Assembly (NCBI GenBank): GCA_038210375.1
Contig: JBBQWT010000019.1
Coordinates: forward strand, 4,187 to 68,186
DNA from: JBBQWT01 sp038210375
Lineage (GTDB): Bacteria; Acidobacteriota; Terriglobia; Terriglobales; Acidobacteriaceae
DNA length: 64,000 nt
Reading direction: 5' to 3'
Part shown: piece by piece, positions 16,069 through 24,239 of the stretch
Layout: each line of letters begins with the position of its first letter
Numbering within the stretch: the stretch's first letter is position 1
The notes under the pieces: generated by a model
Seen by the model: the letters and a program-made list of their open reading frames with translations, nothing else
Told to the model about the DNA's origin: nothing
Database searches by the model: none
Made by a program: the position numbers and the translations under genes

Positions 16069-16818
16069 ATGGCAATGAACGTCAAAATTCTGATCGTGGA
16101 CGATAACCCCATGGTGCTGGATTTACTGCGCCGGGGGCTGACTCCCTATGCCGAAGTGGCGACCGCCAACGACGGCACCGACGCCCTGCTCAAGTGCGTC
16201 GAATCAGTTCCCGATCTGATCGTGTGCGACTACCGCATGCCCGGCATTGACGGCCGGCAACTGGTGGAAAAGCTCAGGGGCCGCATGGCCACCGCCAAGG
16301 TGCCGATCATTCTGGTGGCCACGCGCGCCGACCTCACGGAAAAGCTCAAAATGCTGCATGACTACATTGAAGACTTCATCGAGAAACCTTTTTTTGTGGG
16401 GGAGACGTGCAACCGCATCAAGAAAGTGATCGACAAGATCTCGCTGGAGAAAATGGCGCGGGAAGCCCCCGGAGAATCCATGCTGCGCGGCAGCCTGGCG
16501 CAAATGAACATCATGGACCTCTTCCAGTCGCTGGAGATGGGCCACAAGACCTGCGCGCTCACCCTGACCAATGAAGGCGAGCGCTGCGACATGTACTTCA
16601 GCGACGGACAAATCACCCACGCCGTCTTCGGCGACATTGTGGGCAACGACGCCGCCTACAAGGTGATGGGCTGGACGGTGGGAACGTTTCAGATCGACTT
16701 CAGCGTCAGCAGCACCTTGCGCACCACCAGCCGCAGCACCCAGAGCCTGTTGATGGAAGGCCTGCGCCTGCTCGACGAGGCGCAGCGCGACGCGGAAGAA
16801 AACGTGTTGGAGCTCTGA
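16069..16818 (+). CDS. response regulator: receiver domain plus PATAN/DUF4388-type domain
   Basis: 249 residues. The N-terminal receiver domain has the acidic pocket at Asp11 and Asp12, the phospho-acceptor Asp54 in VCDYRMPG, and the conserved lysine in FIEKPF. The C-terminal half (about residues 140-245), LRGSLAQMNIMDLFQSLEMG then LTNEGERCDMYFSDGQITHA, is typical of PATAN/DUF4388 domains, which mediate protein interactions in many gliding and acidobacterial regulators. There is no DNA-binding domain, so output is probably through a partner protein. No histidine kinase is nearby. It lies between moaC (8-base gap) and mog (40-base gap), apparently co-transcribed with Mo-cofactor genes. Confidence 0.9.
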   Translation: MAMNVKILIVDDNPMVLDLLRRGLTPYAEVATANDGTDALLKCVESVPDLIVCDYRMPGIDGRQLVEKLRGRMATAKVPIILVATRADLTEKLKMLHDYIEDFIEKPFFVGETCNRIKKVIDKISLEKMAREAPGESMLRGSLAQMNIMDLFQSLEMGHKTCALTLTNEGERCDMYFSDGQITHAVFGDIVGNDAAYKVMGWTVGTFQIDFSVSSTLRTTSRSTQSLLMEGLRLLDEAQRDAEENVLEL

Positions 16819-16858
16819 CGCCCTGGTGGAAAATATCAGCCTCTCTGCCTGGCTACCC

Positions 16859-17344
16859 ATGAACCTCACCGCCGCCGTTCTTACCGTGAGTGACCGGGTT
16901 TCCCGGGGACATAAGACCGACATCTCCGGTCCGCGGGTCGCGGAATTTCTCATGCAGCGGGGATACACCATCAGCGGCAACGCAGTCGTCCCCGACGAGC
17001 AAGCCGACATCGAAGCCGCATTGCTGGACCTCTCGCACAAGGCGGCGCTGGTGGTGACCGTGGGCGGAACCGGCATCGCCGAGCGCGACGTCACCCCGGA
17101 AGCCACGCTCAAGGTCTGCGTGCGGCTCGTCCCCGGCATCTGCGAGCGCATGCGGTCGGAAGGCGGCTTGCACACTCCACTGGCGATCTTGAGCCGAGGC
17201 TTGTGCGGCGTGTGCGGCGAGGCGCTGGTGCTGAACCTGCCGGGCAGCCCGGCGGGGGCCATCCAGTCGCTGGAGGCGGTGATCGAAGTGATTCCCCATG
17301 CGCTCAAGCTTTTATCGGGAGACACCGACCACGAGGGCGCCTAG
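16859..17344 (+). CDS. mog: molybdopterin adenylyltransferase-type protein, MoaB/Mog family
   Basis: Adenylylates molybdopterin ahead of MoeA, or is the closely related MoaB; the two cannot be separated with certainty here. 161 residues. Family marks: AAVLTVSDRVSRG at the N-terminus, VVTVGGTGIAERDVTPEAT in the middle and LVLNLPGSPAGA near the end. The ATG at 16859 begins the conserved strand; an in-frame GTG at 16826 would add eleven unconserved residues. It is last in the moeA-moaC-regulator-mog cluster. Confidence 0.93.
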   Translation: MNLTAAVLTVSDRVSRGHKTDISGPRVAEFLMQRGYTISGNAVVPDEQADIEAALLDLSHKAALVVTVGGTGIAERDVTPEATLKVCVRLVPGICERMRSEGGLHTPLAILSRGLCGVCGEALVLNLPGSPAGAIQSLEAVIEVIPHALKLLSGDTDHEGA

Positions 17345-17387
17345 CGCGGGTTTCGCACTTCGGTGCGCCGGAAGTCGTCAGTCAACA

Positions 17388-17640
17388 ATGACAGCCCGGG
17401 CAGATGGAATCCCCCAACTCTTGGGATGGAAATCACGAGTGTTAAATAAGAATGAATTGTGTACCGTAAATTTACGCATTCAAAATAACAACTCGCGTCA
17501 ACGATCAACCTACGTCGAGCCCTGGGGTGAACAGGTTCCTATTCACCTCGGCGAAACCTACGAAATTGTCGCTAGCGGGCGCCGTGGTGGGAGTTCAGGA
17601 TGCCAACGAGCACGGGGCGCGAGTCAGCATTTCTAAATCC
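17388..17640 (+). pseudogene. small acidobacterial-type gene remnant with a frameshift
   Basis: In one frame the DNA reads VNLRIQNNNSRQRS, YVEPWGEQVPIHLGETYEIV, which looks like a small beta-rich protein with an EPWGE motif. After the codons for VASG, at about 17580, the frame changes: a natural continuation, AVVGVQDANEHGARVSISKS, is read in another frame. The start is uncertain (ATG 17388 or a later GTG). It is a probable decayed gene; no function is known. Confidence 0.4.
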
Positions 17641-17917
17641 AAAACTTCTCTCCGCCATCGTGTTGGGCGGACTCCTCGGGGGCCTAACGCTGGCTATCCC
17701 AAAGCTGGGGTCCCTCGCTGAAAACGCGGTCGTCGCAGCGGTTCAACGAGGGCTTGTCGCTCTTCTCCTACCTGGGCTCATCGGGGCCGCAGGCGTGAGC
17801 GGCAATGTACACGCATGGCCACTCTGGATAGCCGCCGGGATAAACATGGTGATCTACTTCGTGGCAGGCTGGCTTACGTGTTGGGCTGTGATGGGGCTCC
17901 TCAGAAGGCGAACATAG
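17600..17917 (+). CDS. small membrane protein of unknown function
   Basis: 105 residues with three likely membrane segments at about 15-36, 47-66 and 74-100. Apart from a basic C-terminus (LLRRRT) few charges are present. No enzymatic motif is seen. Its ATG at 17600 has GGAG nine bases upstream and overlaps the end of the preceding remnant. The motif SGNVHAWPLWIAAGIN gives it a protein-like rather than random look. A gene-free stretch follows. Confidence 0.6.
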   Translation: MPTSTGRESAFLNPKLLSAIVLGGLLGGLTLAIPKLGSLAENAVVAAVQRGLVALLLPGLIGAAGVSGNVHAWPLWIAAGINMVIYFVAGWLTCWAVMGLLRRRT

Positions 17918-18313
17918 AGAAGTCGCCAGAGCCACAGGTCGTCACTCTGGGGCGGCCTTGCTGCGTCTGGTACTTGCCTGGGAAGCCGTGGCTGGTGGCC
18001 GGGTGTCCGAGGTGATTAGGGTGCACCTCGACCAGGGGCATCCGCGGGCTGCTCTCGATGCCAACGACGTCTGGATACGCTCTTTGGTTGCGCAGCCTCC
18101 AGTACATGCGTACGGCTGATTTACGGGTGGCGGCCACCTGGCACGCGGACCTCGCGCGGAGTTAACTCTCGCGTGATGCAATCACTCATCACCGGGGCTG
18201 AAAGCCAGATCAAGAAGGACAACTATTCAGCGAACTGAAAGTCCGCTGCTTCCACCAGGATCGGCCGGCGGCGAACTTCAGACTCAGAAGCGGGACCCGG
18301 TTCCAGGGCGAAG
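17918..18313. other. 396-base stretch without a recognised gene
   Basis: No reading frame with a credible start or family motif, no repeat of types A-C and no terminator hairpin with a T-run was seen. Confidence 0.6.
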
Positions 18314-19972
18314 CTAGATCTTGTTCTCCGCGCTGTGGCGGCCGTCGCGCAGGCGGTCGATTCTGTCGGTGGAATCTCCGATCGCGGGTTTCTTGAAGTC
18401 CACTGACTCGCTGATGGCGATGGGGTGGGCATGAGGAATGTAGGCTTCCTCCTCACTGTTGCTCAGCAGCCGTTCGGCAGCCTGGCACAGCGAGGGCTGC
18501 AACTCTGAAATCAGGATATTGACGTCGAGCAGAAGACATTCCTTGCGGTTGCAGCGAATCACTTTGAAGAACCCCAGGTTGCCCGAATTTCCGCTTGCCA
18601 GATCAATGGTCAAGCTCCACGCCGACACGTCGGTGTAATGCGGCGAGGTGCGCTTGCGCGACAGGGTGGGCGTGGTCATGGTTCGCGCCGAGTATGTCCA
18701 GTTCTTGCCTTTGGGTCCCAGCCGGGGGCCCAGCGCCACTTCGAAATAATCGAATTCATTGCTGTGCAGCGCGTCTTGAAGAATCTTCATCAGCGCATCA
18801 AAGTCCTTGACCTCGCGCAACTGGCTGCCCGCGCGGCGGATCTTCAGGTTGTTGACGATGACTTGTTTCTGTTGCAGCATTCGGCGTGCCACGCGCCGCA
18901 GCTCATACAGCTCGGGATAGCCCAGGTGCAGGATGCCGGCCAGGAATGCGCCCGCCACCACCAGCATCACGATGCCGGTCATCGCTCCCGTAGGATGAAT
19001 CAGAAACAGGCTCATGAACGCGCAGAACCCGGAGACGATATAGAGGATGACCACGGCGCCGCGATGGCTCAGGCCGAGATCCAGCAATTTGTGGTGAATG
19101 TGCTCGCGGTCGGCGGTGAATAAGGGCTTGCCGCTCAGGAAACGGCGGATGACCGACAGCAGTGTTTCCAGCAGCGGCAATCCGAAGGCGAGGGCGGGAA
19201 TAATGATGGCCAGGATTCCCGGGGTGCGCGCCAGCTTGCCGGCCATGGCCAGGGCGCTGAGCATGAAGCCCAGGAACAGGCTGCCGCAATCTCCCAGAAA
19301 GATGGTGGCCGGGCTGAAATTGAATTTCAGGAACCCCAGGATGGCCGCAGCCAGCACCATGGTCAGCAGGCTGACCCGGTCGTTACCGCTGCTGATTGAC
19401 ACCACAAAGACGGTGACCATGGAAAACAAGGCGGCGCCTGAAGCCAGCCCGTCGAGGCCGTCGATCAGGTTAAAGGCGTTGGAAATGGCCAGCACCCAGA
19501 GCAGGGTCGCGGCAAAATTGATGAGGATGCCGATATCCATATCGGCCATCATGTAATGCAGGTTCAGAACACTGAATCCGAATAAAAACAGGATGCTGGC
19601 ACAGAGAATCTGGAAGGCAAACTTGCTGGCCGCCGCCATACCATGGATGTCGTCATAAAAACCGACGGCGAACAGCAAACTGGCAGGCAGCAGGATTTTG
19701 GCGATGGTGGCGGTGGAAAAGCCCATCTGCAGATGAGTAATTCGGCCCGTAATCAGCAGGAAGGCGATGCCAAACAGGAATGACAGATATATGGCGAGCC
19801 CGCCAAAACGAGGCTTGGCAGTGGTGTGCAGGTGGCGTTCCGAGCGCGGACCTTCCACCCAGTTGTGGGCGACCGCGGTCTCGCGAATTCGCCAAGTCAG
19901 GAACACCGACACTGAGATGGTTGCCAAAAAGCAGCCGACGTATACCAGAATTGTGGGAGAGAGCAGAATCAT
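18314..19972 (-). CDS. polyprenyl-phosphate sugar-1-phosphate transferase, WecA/TagO/MraY family, with C-terminal extension
   Basis: Predicted integral membrane enzyme that starts glycan assembly by transferring a sugar-1-phosphate (probably GlcNAc-1-P) to undecaprenyl phosphate. The membrane domain (about residues 1-352, ten or eleven segments) carries all family motifs: Asp107-Asp108 in FYDDIHG, NAFNLIDGLDGLA (165-177), FLGDCGSLFLGF with Asp228, and the REHIHHKL histidine loop (289-296). The 552-residue length is unusual; about 195 extra cytosolic residues follow the last membrane segment. It stands divergent to the PAP2-Wzi gene, with wecB and a flippase nearby, so it fits exopolysaccharide or O-antigen initiation. 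Confidence 0.92.
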   Translation of the reverse strand: MILLSPTILVYVGCFLATISVSVFLTWRIRETAVAHNWVEGPRSERHLHTTAKPRFGGLAIYLSFLFGIAFLLITGRITHLQMGFSTATIAKILLPASLLFAVGFYDDIHGMAAASKFAFQILCASILFLFGFSVLNLHYMMADMDIGILINFAATLLWVLAISNAFNLIDGLDGLASGAALFSMVTVFVVSISSGNDRVSLLTMVLAAAILGFLKFNFSPATIFLGDCGSLFLGFMLSALAMAGKLARTPGILAIIIPALAFGLPLLETLLSVIRRFLSGKPLFTADREHIHHKLLDLGLSHRGAVVILYIVSGFCAFMSLFLIHPTGAMTGIVMLVVAGAFLAGILHLGYPELYELRRVARRMLQQKQVIVNNLKIRRAGSQLREVKDFDALMKILQDALHSNEFDYFEVALGPRLGPKGKNWTYSARTMTTPTLSRKRTSPHYTDVSAWSLTIDLASGNSGNLGFFKVIRCNRKECLLLDVNILISELQPSLCQAAERLLSNSEEEAYIPHAHPIAISESVDFKKPAIGDSTDRIDRLRDGRHSAENKI

Positions 19973-20272
19973 TTTAATTTTCTACGATCGGGAGGTTTGT
20001 CTGGGCGGGAGTGCAAACCACTTGATTACAGTAACATACACTAGAACCAACTTCCATTGTAAAGTTGGATTCCCGCCGGTTCCGGATCGCTTCGCCGACC
20101 AACCTATTTCCCAAAATCGTTCCGGGATTATATCGCATTTAAGATGCCATGAAGCTCCACCACGGTCATGTTTCAAACGTCTATTTCTGGTGTTAGCGCC
20201 CGGCGGAATGATGAAGGCGCGCCGGGTCTGATACTATGCACTCTGCTCCCGTCACTCCTCCGGCCAGCCTGC
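19973..20272. other. 300-base divergent promoter region
   Basis: It lies between the WecA-like gene (minus) and the PAP2-Wzi gene (plus). It holds a hairpin at 20047-20068 (CCAACTT and AAGTTGG around an 8-base loop) and a TACTAT box at 20232 that could serve the plus-strand gene. No gene is visible. Confidence 0.45.
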
Positions 20273-22915
20273 ATGTCAAAAATACCTTTTTATCTCAGTT
20301 TGGTCTTAGCGGGGTCTCTGCCGGCGGTGGGCGCGAACCAGCCTCTGAATTCGCACCGCACCTCAGATGCTCTTATATCCTGCCAGTCTTGCAAATCAGA
20401 CCGGCCGGTAGAGAAAACCCCAAAACTGTATTTGCCATCGGCAGGAAGCCATCCGCAACCTGATTTTTTCCCAAACCCCGTAGCCCAACTTAAGTTTCAG
20501 GAATATTTTGCGCCGCCCGAACCCGACGCCGGATTGCCTTCCGCTCCGGAACCGCAACCTCCGGCGGGTGGGCCTGGCACGGCCGGCGTCAAAGTTCCAT
20601 TTGCTCCGTCCCCGCCCGGCGCCGATCCCAACCGCTCGGTTTCACTGAACCCCGCGGTTTTAGTCAAGTATTTTGCCCAGGACCAGAAAGCCATTTGGAC
20701 CAGCCCCCTGCACGTCCGTTCTAAAGATCTGCTGTGGCTGCCGGCTTTGGGCGCGGTCACCGGCGCCATGATCGGCACCGACGCCGACTCCGACGCGGTG
20801 GCGGAGATTGGCGCCAACCCATCGACGATCCGGCACAGCAATACCGCCTCCAACGCCGGGTTGTTTGGCCTGGCCGCACTGACCGCAGGCATCTATGCCA
20901 CTGGCTTAATCAAGCACGACGACCATGCGCGGGAAACCGGCCTGTTGACCGGCGAAGCCCTGGCCGACAGCCTGGTGGTGGGGGAAGTGCTCAAGCTGGC
21001 TACCCAGCGCCGGCGGCCTCTAGCGGCGGGGCCTCCCGGATTTTTTCAGGGCGGCGATTCCTTTCCTTCGAACCACGCGCTGCTGAGCTGGACCATGGCA
21101 TCGGTGATCGCCCACGAGTATCCCGGCTGGCTTACCCAGGCATCGGTCTATGGCGCGGCTTCGGCGGTCAGCCTTTTTCGAGTTTCATCGAAAAAGCATT
21201 TCCCTTCCGACGTGATCGTGGGCAGCACTCTGGGTTATTTGATAGGACGCCAGGTGTACAACGCGCACCATGATCCTGAACTGGGCGGCGCCGCCATGGG
21301 CACGTTCAGTCATGACCCCGACGAGGACCAGGACCGCACCCGCGGCTCGCGCTACGTGGCTCTGGATAGCTGGGTTTATCCCGCGCTGCAGAAACTCGCC
21401 GCGCTGGGATACATTCCCATCCAGTTCGCCGGGCTGCAGCCCTGGACCCGCTCCGAGTGCGCCCGCCAGCTGCAACAGGCACAGAACACCGCGGAGGAGA
21501 ATGACGCCGATACACCCGAACCGGTGACCCAGCTGATTGAACAGTTGGAGAATGAATTTGCTCCCGAAGCCGCGGCCGTCGATGGCGTGCAGTCGGCCAC
21601 CGTGGGGTTGGAATCTGTGTACTTTCGCAGTACTACGATTTCGGGAAAGCCGCTGCGCGACAGCTTCCATTTCGGGCAGACGGTGATCAACGACTTTGGC
21701 CGCCCATACTGGGAAGGCAATAACGCGATCACGGGGTTTTCCAGCTTCGCCGAGGCGGGCAGGTTCACGCTGCACGTGCGCGGCGAATACCAGCATGCGC
21801 CCTCAGTGCCGCCGTTTTCCCCGTCAGTACGCGCGCTGATCGGGAAAGTCGACTTCACTCCTGCTCCGCCGGGCACCGCCGCTGCAGAGGTCAATAGTTT
21901 TCGCCTGCTCGATTCTTATGTGGCGATGAACCTGAACGATTTCCAGTTTTCTTTCGGCAAGCAAAGCCTGTGGTGGGGCCCCGGCCGCAGCGGGCCATTT
22001 CTCATCAGCAACAACGCCGAGCCCATCTACATGTTCCGTATCAACCGCATCACCCCATTTCAATTGCCCGGCTTTTTGAGCCACCTGGGATGGGTTCGCG
22101 GGGAGTTCTTCATGGGCAAACTCTCAGGCCATCAATTTCCCCCGCGGCCGTTTATCAACGGCCAGAAGATCAGCTTCCAGTTGACCCCCAACCTTGAAGT
22201 AGGATTTTCCAAGACCACGGTCTTTGCCGGAGTGGGCAGAGCGCTCACCCTGGGCTCGTTCCTGCGCAGCGTGATCAGCGTAAGCAGCACCAACGCGCAA
22301 AATGCCAACGACCGGCTCGACCCCGGTGATCGCCGGGCGGGCTTCGACTTCCGCTACCGGGTCCCGGGCCTGCGCAACTGGCTCACCGTTTATGCCGATT
22401 CGCTGGCCGACGATGATCCCTCGCCGCTGGCCGCGCCGCGGCGCGCCGCCATGAACCCTGGAATTTACCTGGCACGCGTGCCCGGTGTGCCCAAACTCGA
22501 TCTACGCCTGGAATCGGTTTCCACCGACGTGCCCGCTTCGCGCGGCCCCGGCGGCACTTTTATCTATTTCAACGCCCACTACATCGATTCGTACCTCAGC
22601 AAAGGCAATTTCATCGGCAGCTGGATCGGTCGCGAGAGCCGCGGCTACCAGGGCTGGAGCACTTACTGGTTTACTCCCCAGAATAAAATCGAGCTGGGTT
22701 TTCGCAGCGCCAAGATTAATAAGGAATTCATTCCCCAGGGCGGCACCCAGACTGACGTATCCGCGCAGGCGGAATTCCTAGTGCGCCCGCAATGGCACTT
22801 CCTGGGCCACTTTCAGTACGAGCGCTGGAACATCCCCGTCATCGGCCCCGCCACCCGGGATCTCACCGGCTCCATCCAGCTGACTTACACGCCCACCCAC
22901 ATATTTTCATGGTGA
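20273..22915 (+). CDS. PAP2-family phosphatase domain fused to capsule-assembly Wzi-like outer-membrane domain
   Basis: 880 residues from the ATG at 20273, chosen because MSKIPFYLSLVLAGSLPAVG is a signal peptide; upstream in-frame starts only add an unstructured lead. Residues about 120-330 are a PAP2 domain with the complete signature: KLATQRRRP (KX6RP, about 241), FPSNH (about 264) and RVSSKKHFPSD (about 303-313). From about residue 400 a Wzi-like region follows, with WEGNNAITGFSSFAEAGRF and FGKQSLWWGPGRSGPFLISN, probably an outer-membrane beta-barrel with a polysaccharide-binding role. A polyprenyl-diphosphate or lipid phosphatase joined to a capsule-anchoring barrel is inferred. It stands next to wecA-like and wecB genes. 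Confidence 0.87.
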   Translation: MSKIPFYLSLVLAGSLPAVGANQPLNSHRTSDALISCQSCKSDRPVEKTPKLYLPSAGSHPQPDFFPNPVAQLKFQEYFAPPEPDAGLPSAPEPQPPAGGPGTAGVKVPFAPSPPGADPNRSVSLNPAVLVKYFAQDQKAIWTSPLHVRSKDLLWLPALGAVTGAMIGTDADSDAVAEIGANPSTIRHSNTASNAGLFGLAALTAGIYATGLIKHDDHARETGLLTGEALADSLVVGEVLKLATQRRRPLAAGPPGFFQGGDSFPSNHALLSWTMASVIAHEYPGWLTQASVYGAASAVSLFRVSSKKHFPSDVIVGSTLGYLIGRQVYNAHHDPELGGAAMGTFSHDPDEDQDRTRGSRYVALDSWVYPALQKLAALGYIPIQFAGLQPWTRSECARQLQQAQNTAEENDADTPEPVTQLIEQLENEFAPEAAAVDGVQSATVGLESVYFRSTTISGKPLRDSFHFGQTVINDFGRPYWEGNNAITGFSSFAEAGRFTLHVRGEYQHAPSVPPFSPSVRALIGKVDFTPAPPGTAAAEVNSFRLLDSYVAMNLNDFQFSFGKQSLWWGPGRSGPFLISNNAEPIYMFRINRITPFQLPGFLSHLGWVRGEFFMGKLSGHQFPPRPFINGQKISFQLTPNLEVGFSKTTVFAGVGRALTLGSFLRSVISVSSTNAQNANDRLDPGDRRAGFDFRYRVPGLRNWLTVYADSLADDDPSPLAAPRRAAMNPGIYLARVPGVPKLDLRLESVSTDVPASRGPGGTFIYFNAHYIDSYLSKGNFIGSWIGRESRGYQGWSTYWFTPQNKIELGFRSAKINKEFIPQGGTQTDVSAQAEFLVRPQWHFLGHFQYERWNIPVIGPATRDLTGSIQLTYTPTHIFSW

Positions 22916-23090
22916 GCCTGGCATTGCGCGGTGCGGCGGAACCTCATCCAGAAGACGAGCTTCGCTTCACTGCGGACGTCCAATCAGCGTCGTCCGCCCA
23001 TGTGAACCAGTACCATAAATCTGGCCGGTCGGCATCGCTTGGTGCGGTCCACGGCGCTCTCCCTAAATAATCTCCCAGCGAAAAATTTCT

Positions 23091-24146
23091 ATGCATGTCA
23101 TGCACATCGAAGGGGTACGGCCGAACTTTATCAAGGCCGCTCCGCTGGTGCGGGCCCTGGCCGCGCGCGGGGTGCGTCAGACCCTTGTCCATAGCGGCCA
23201 GCACTTCGATCCTGCGATGTCCGATATCTTTTTCGAGCAGCTGGGCATGCCCGCGCCGGACGTGAATCTTGCGGTGGGCGCGGGCAGCCATGCCCAGCAG
23301 ACCGCGGGCGTCATGCAGCGCCTCGAGCCGGTGGTGCTCGAACGCAAGCCCGACTTGATGGTGGTCTATGGCGACGCCAACTCCACCCTGGCCGCCGCCC
23401 TACTTTGCGCGAAACTGCTGGTTCCGGCCGCCCACGTGGAGGCAGGGCTGCGTTCCTTCGACCGCGCCATGCCCGAGGAAGTCAACCGCCTGCTGACCGA
23501 TCAGATCTCCAGCCTGCTGTTCACGCCGTCGCGCGACGCCGGCGAAAACCTGATGCGCGAGGGCATTCCCGCGGAAAAAATCCATTTCGTGGGCAACATC
23601 ATGATCGATACCCTGGTGGCGATGCTGCCCCGGGCCGCAGCCGCTTTGCCCCAGGGTCTTCCTGAACGATACGTGCTGGTGACCATGCATCGCGCCGGCA
23701 ACGTCGATGACCAACCGTTCATGCGGAGCTTCATGGAGACCCTCGGTCAGATCAGCCGTCTTGTGCCGGTGGTTTTCCCCGTGCATCCCCGGACCCAGCT
23801 GCGCATGGCGCCGCTGCAGGCGCAGGACCACCGATTGCGGTTGCTGGCGCCCCAGCCTTACCTGTCATTCCTGGCGCTGCAGCAGCGCGCTGCGCTGGTG
23901 GTGACCGATTCCGGCGGAATCCAGGAGGAGACGACTTTCCTGGGAATTCCATGTCTTACGGTGCGGGATAATACCGAGCGGCCCGTGACCGTGACCACCG
24001 GCAGCAATATCCTGGTGGGGAGAAACATGCAGCGCCTGCGGGACGAGCTGGAAACCATTCTGCGCGACGGCGGCAAAGCCTGCGCGGCCCCGCCGCTGTG
24101 GGATGGCAAGACCGCCGATCGCATCGCCGACATCATCGGCGCGTGA
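23091..24146 (+). CDS. wecB: UDP-N-acetylglucosamine 2-epimerase, non-hydrolysing
   Basis: Interconverts UDP-GlcNAc and UDP-ManNAc for surface polysaccharide. 351 residues, slightly short but complete. The conserved pattern is visible: HIEGVRPNFIKAAPLV at the start (G-R-PNF type), VHSGQHFD, VYGDANSTLAAAL, HVEAGLRSFDRAMPEEVNR, and the C-terminal UDP-binding DSGGIQEETTFLGIPCLTVR with the following NTERPVT. It follows the PAP2-Wzi gene by 175 bases and converges with the flippase gene, so the sugar is probably used by the surrounding polysaccharide system. Confidence 0.94.
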   Translation: MHVMHIEGVRPNFIKAAPLVRALAARGVRQTLVHSGQHFDPAMSDIFFEQLGMPAPDVNLAVGAGSHAQQTAGVMQRLEPVVLERKPDLMVVYGDANSTLAAALLCAKLLVPAAHVEAGLRSFDRAMPEEVNRLLTDQISSLLFTPSRDAGENLMREGIPAEKIHFVGNIMIDTLVAMLPRAAAALPQGLPERYVLVTMHRAGNVDDQPFMRSFMETLGQISRLVPVVFPVHPRTQLRMAPLQAQDHRLRLLAPQPYLSFLALQQRAALVVTDSGGIQEETTFLGIPCLTVRDNTERPVTVTTGSNILVGRNMQRLRDELETILRDGGKACAAPPLWDGKTADRIADIIGA

Positions 24147-24180
24147 TTCACGACCCATTGTACGGATCAAGATGACAATT

Positions 24181-24203
24181 CCGCGGGCGCAGAAATCCCG
24201 CGG
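24181..24203. terminator. possible bidirectional hairpin between wecB and the flippase
   Basis: Perfect 7-bp arms, CCGCGGG and CCCGCGG, with a 9-base loop, lie between two convergent genes. There is no T-run, so termination is a weak inference. Confidence 0.3.
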
Positions 24204-24239
24204 CATTGCTAAGTACACCCACTTCCACTGTCCGCGGCA

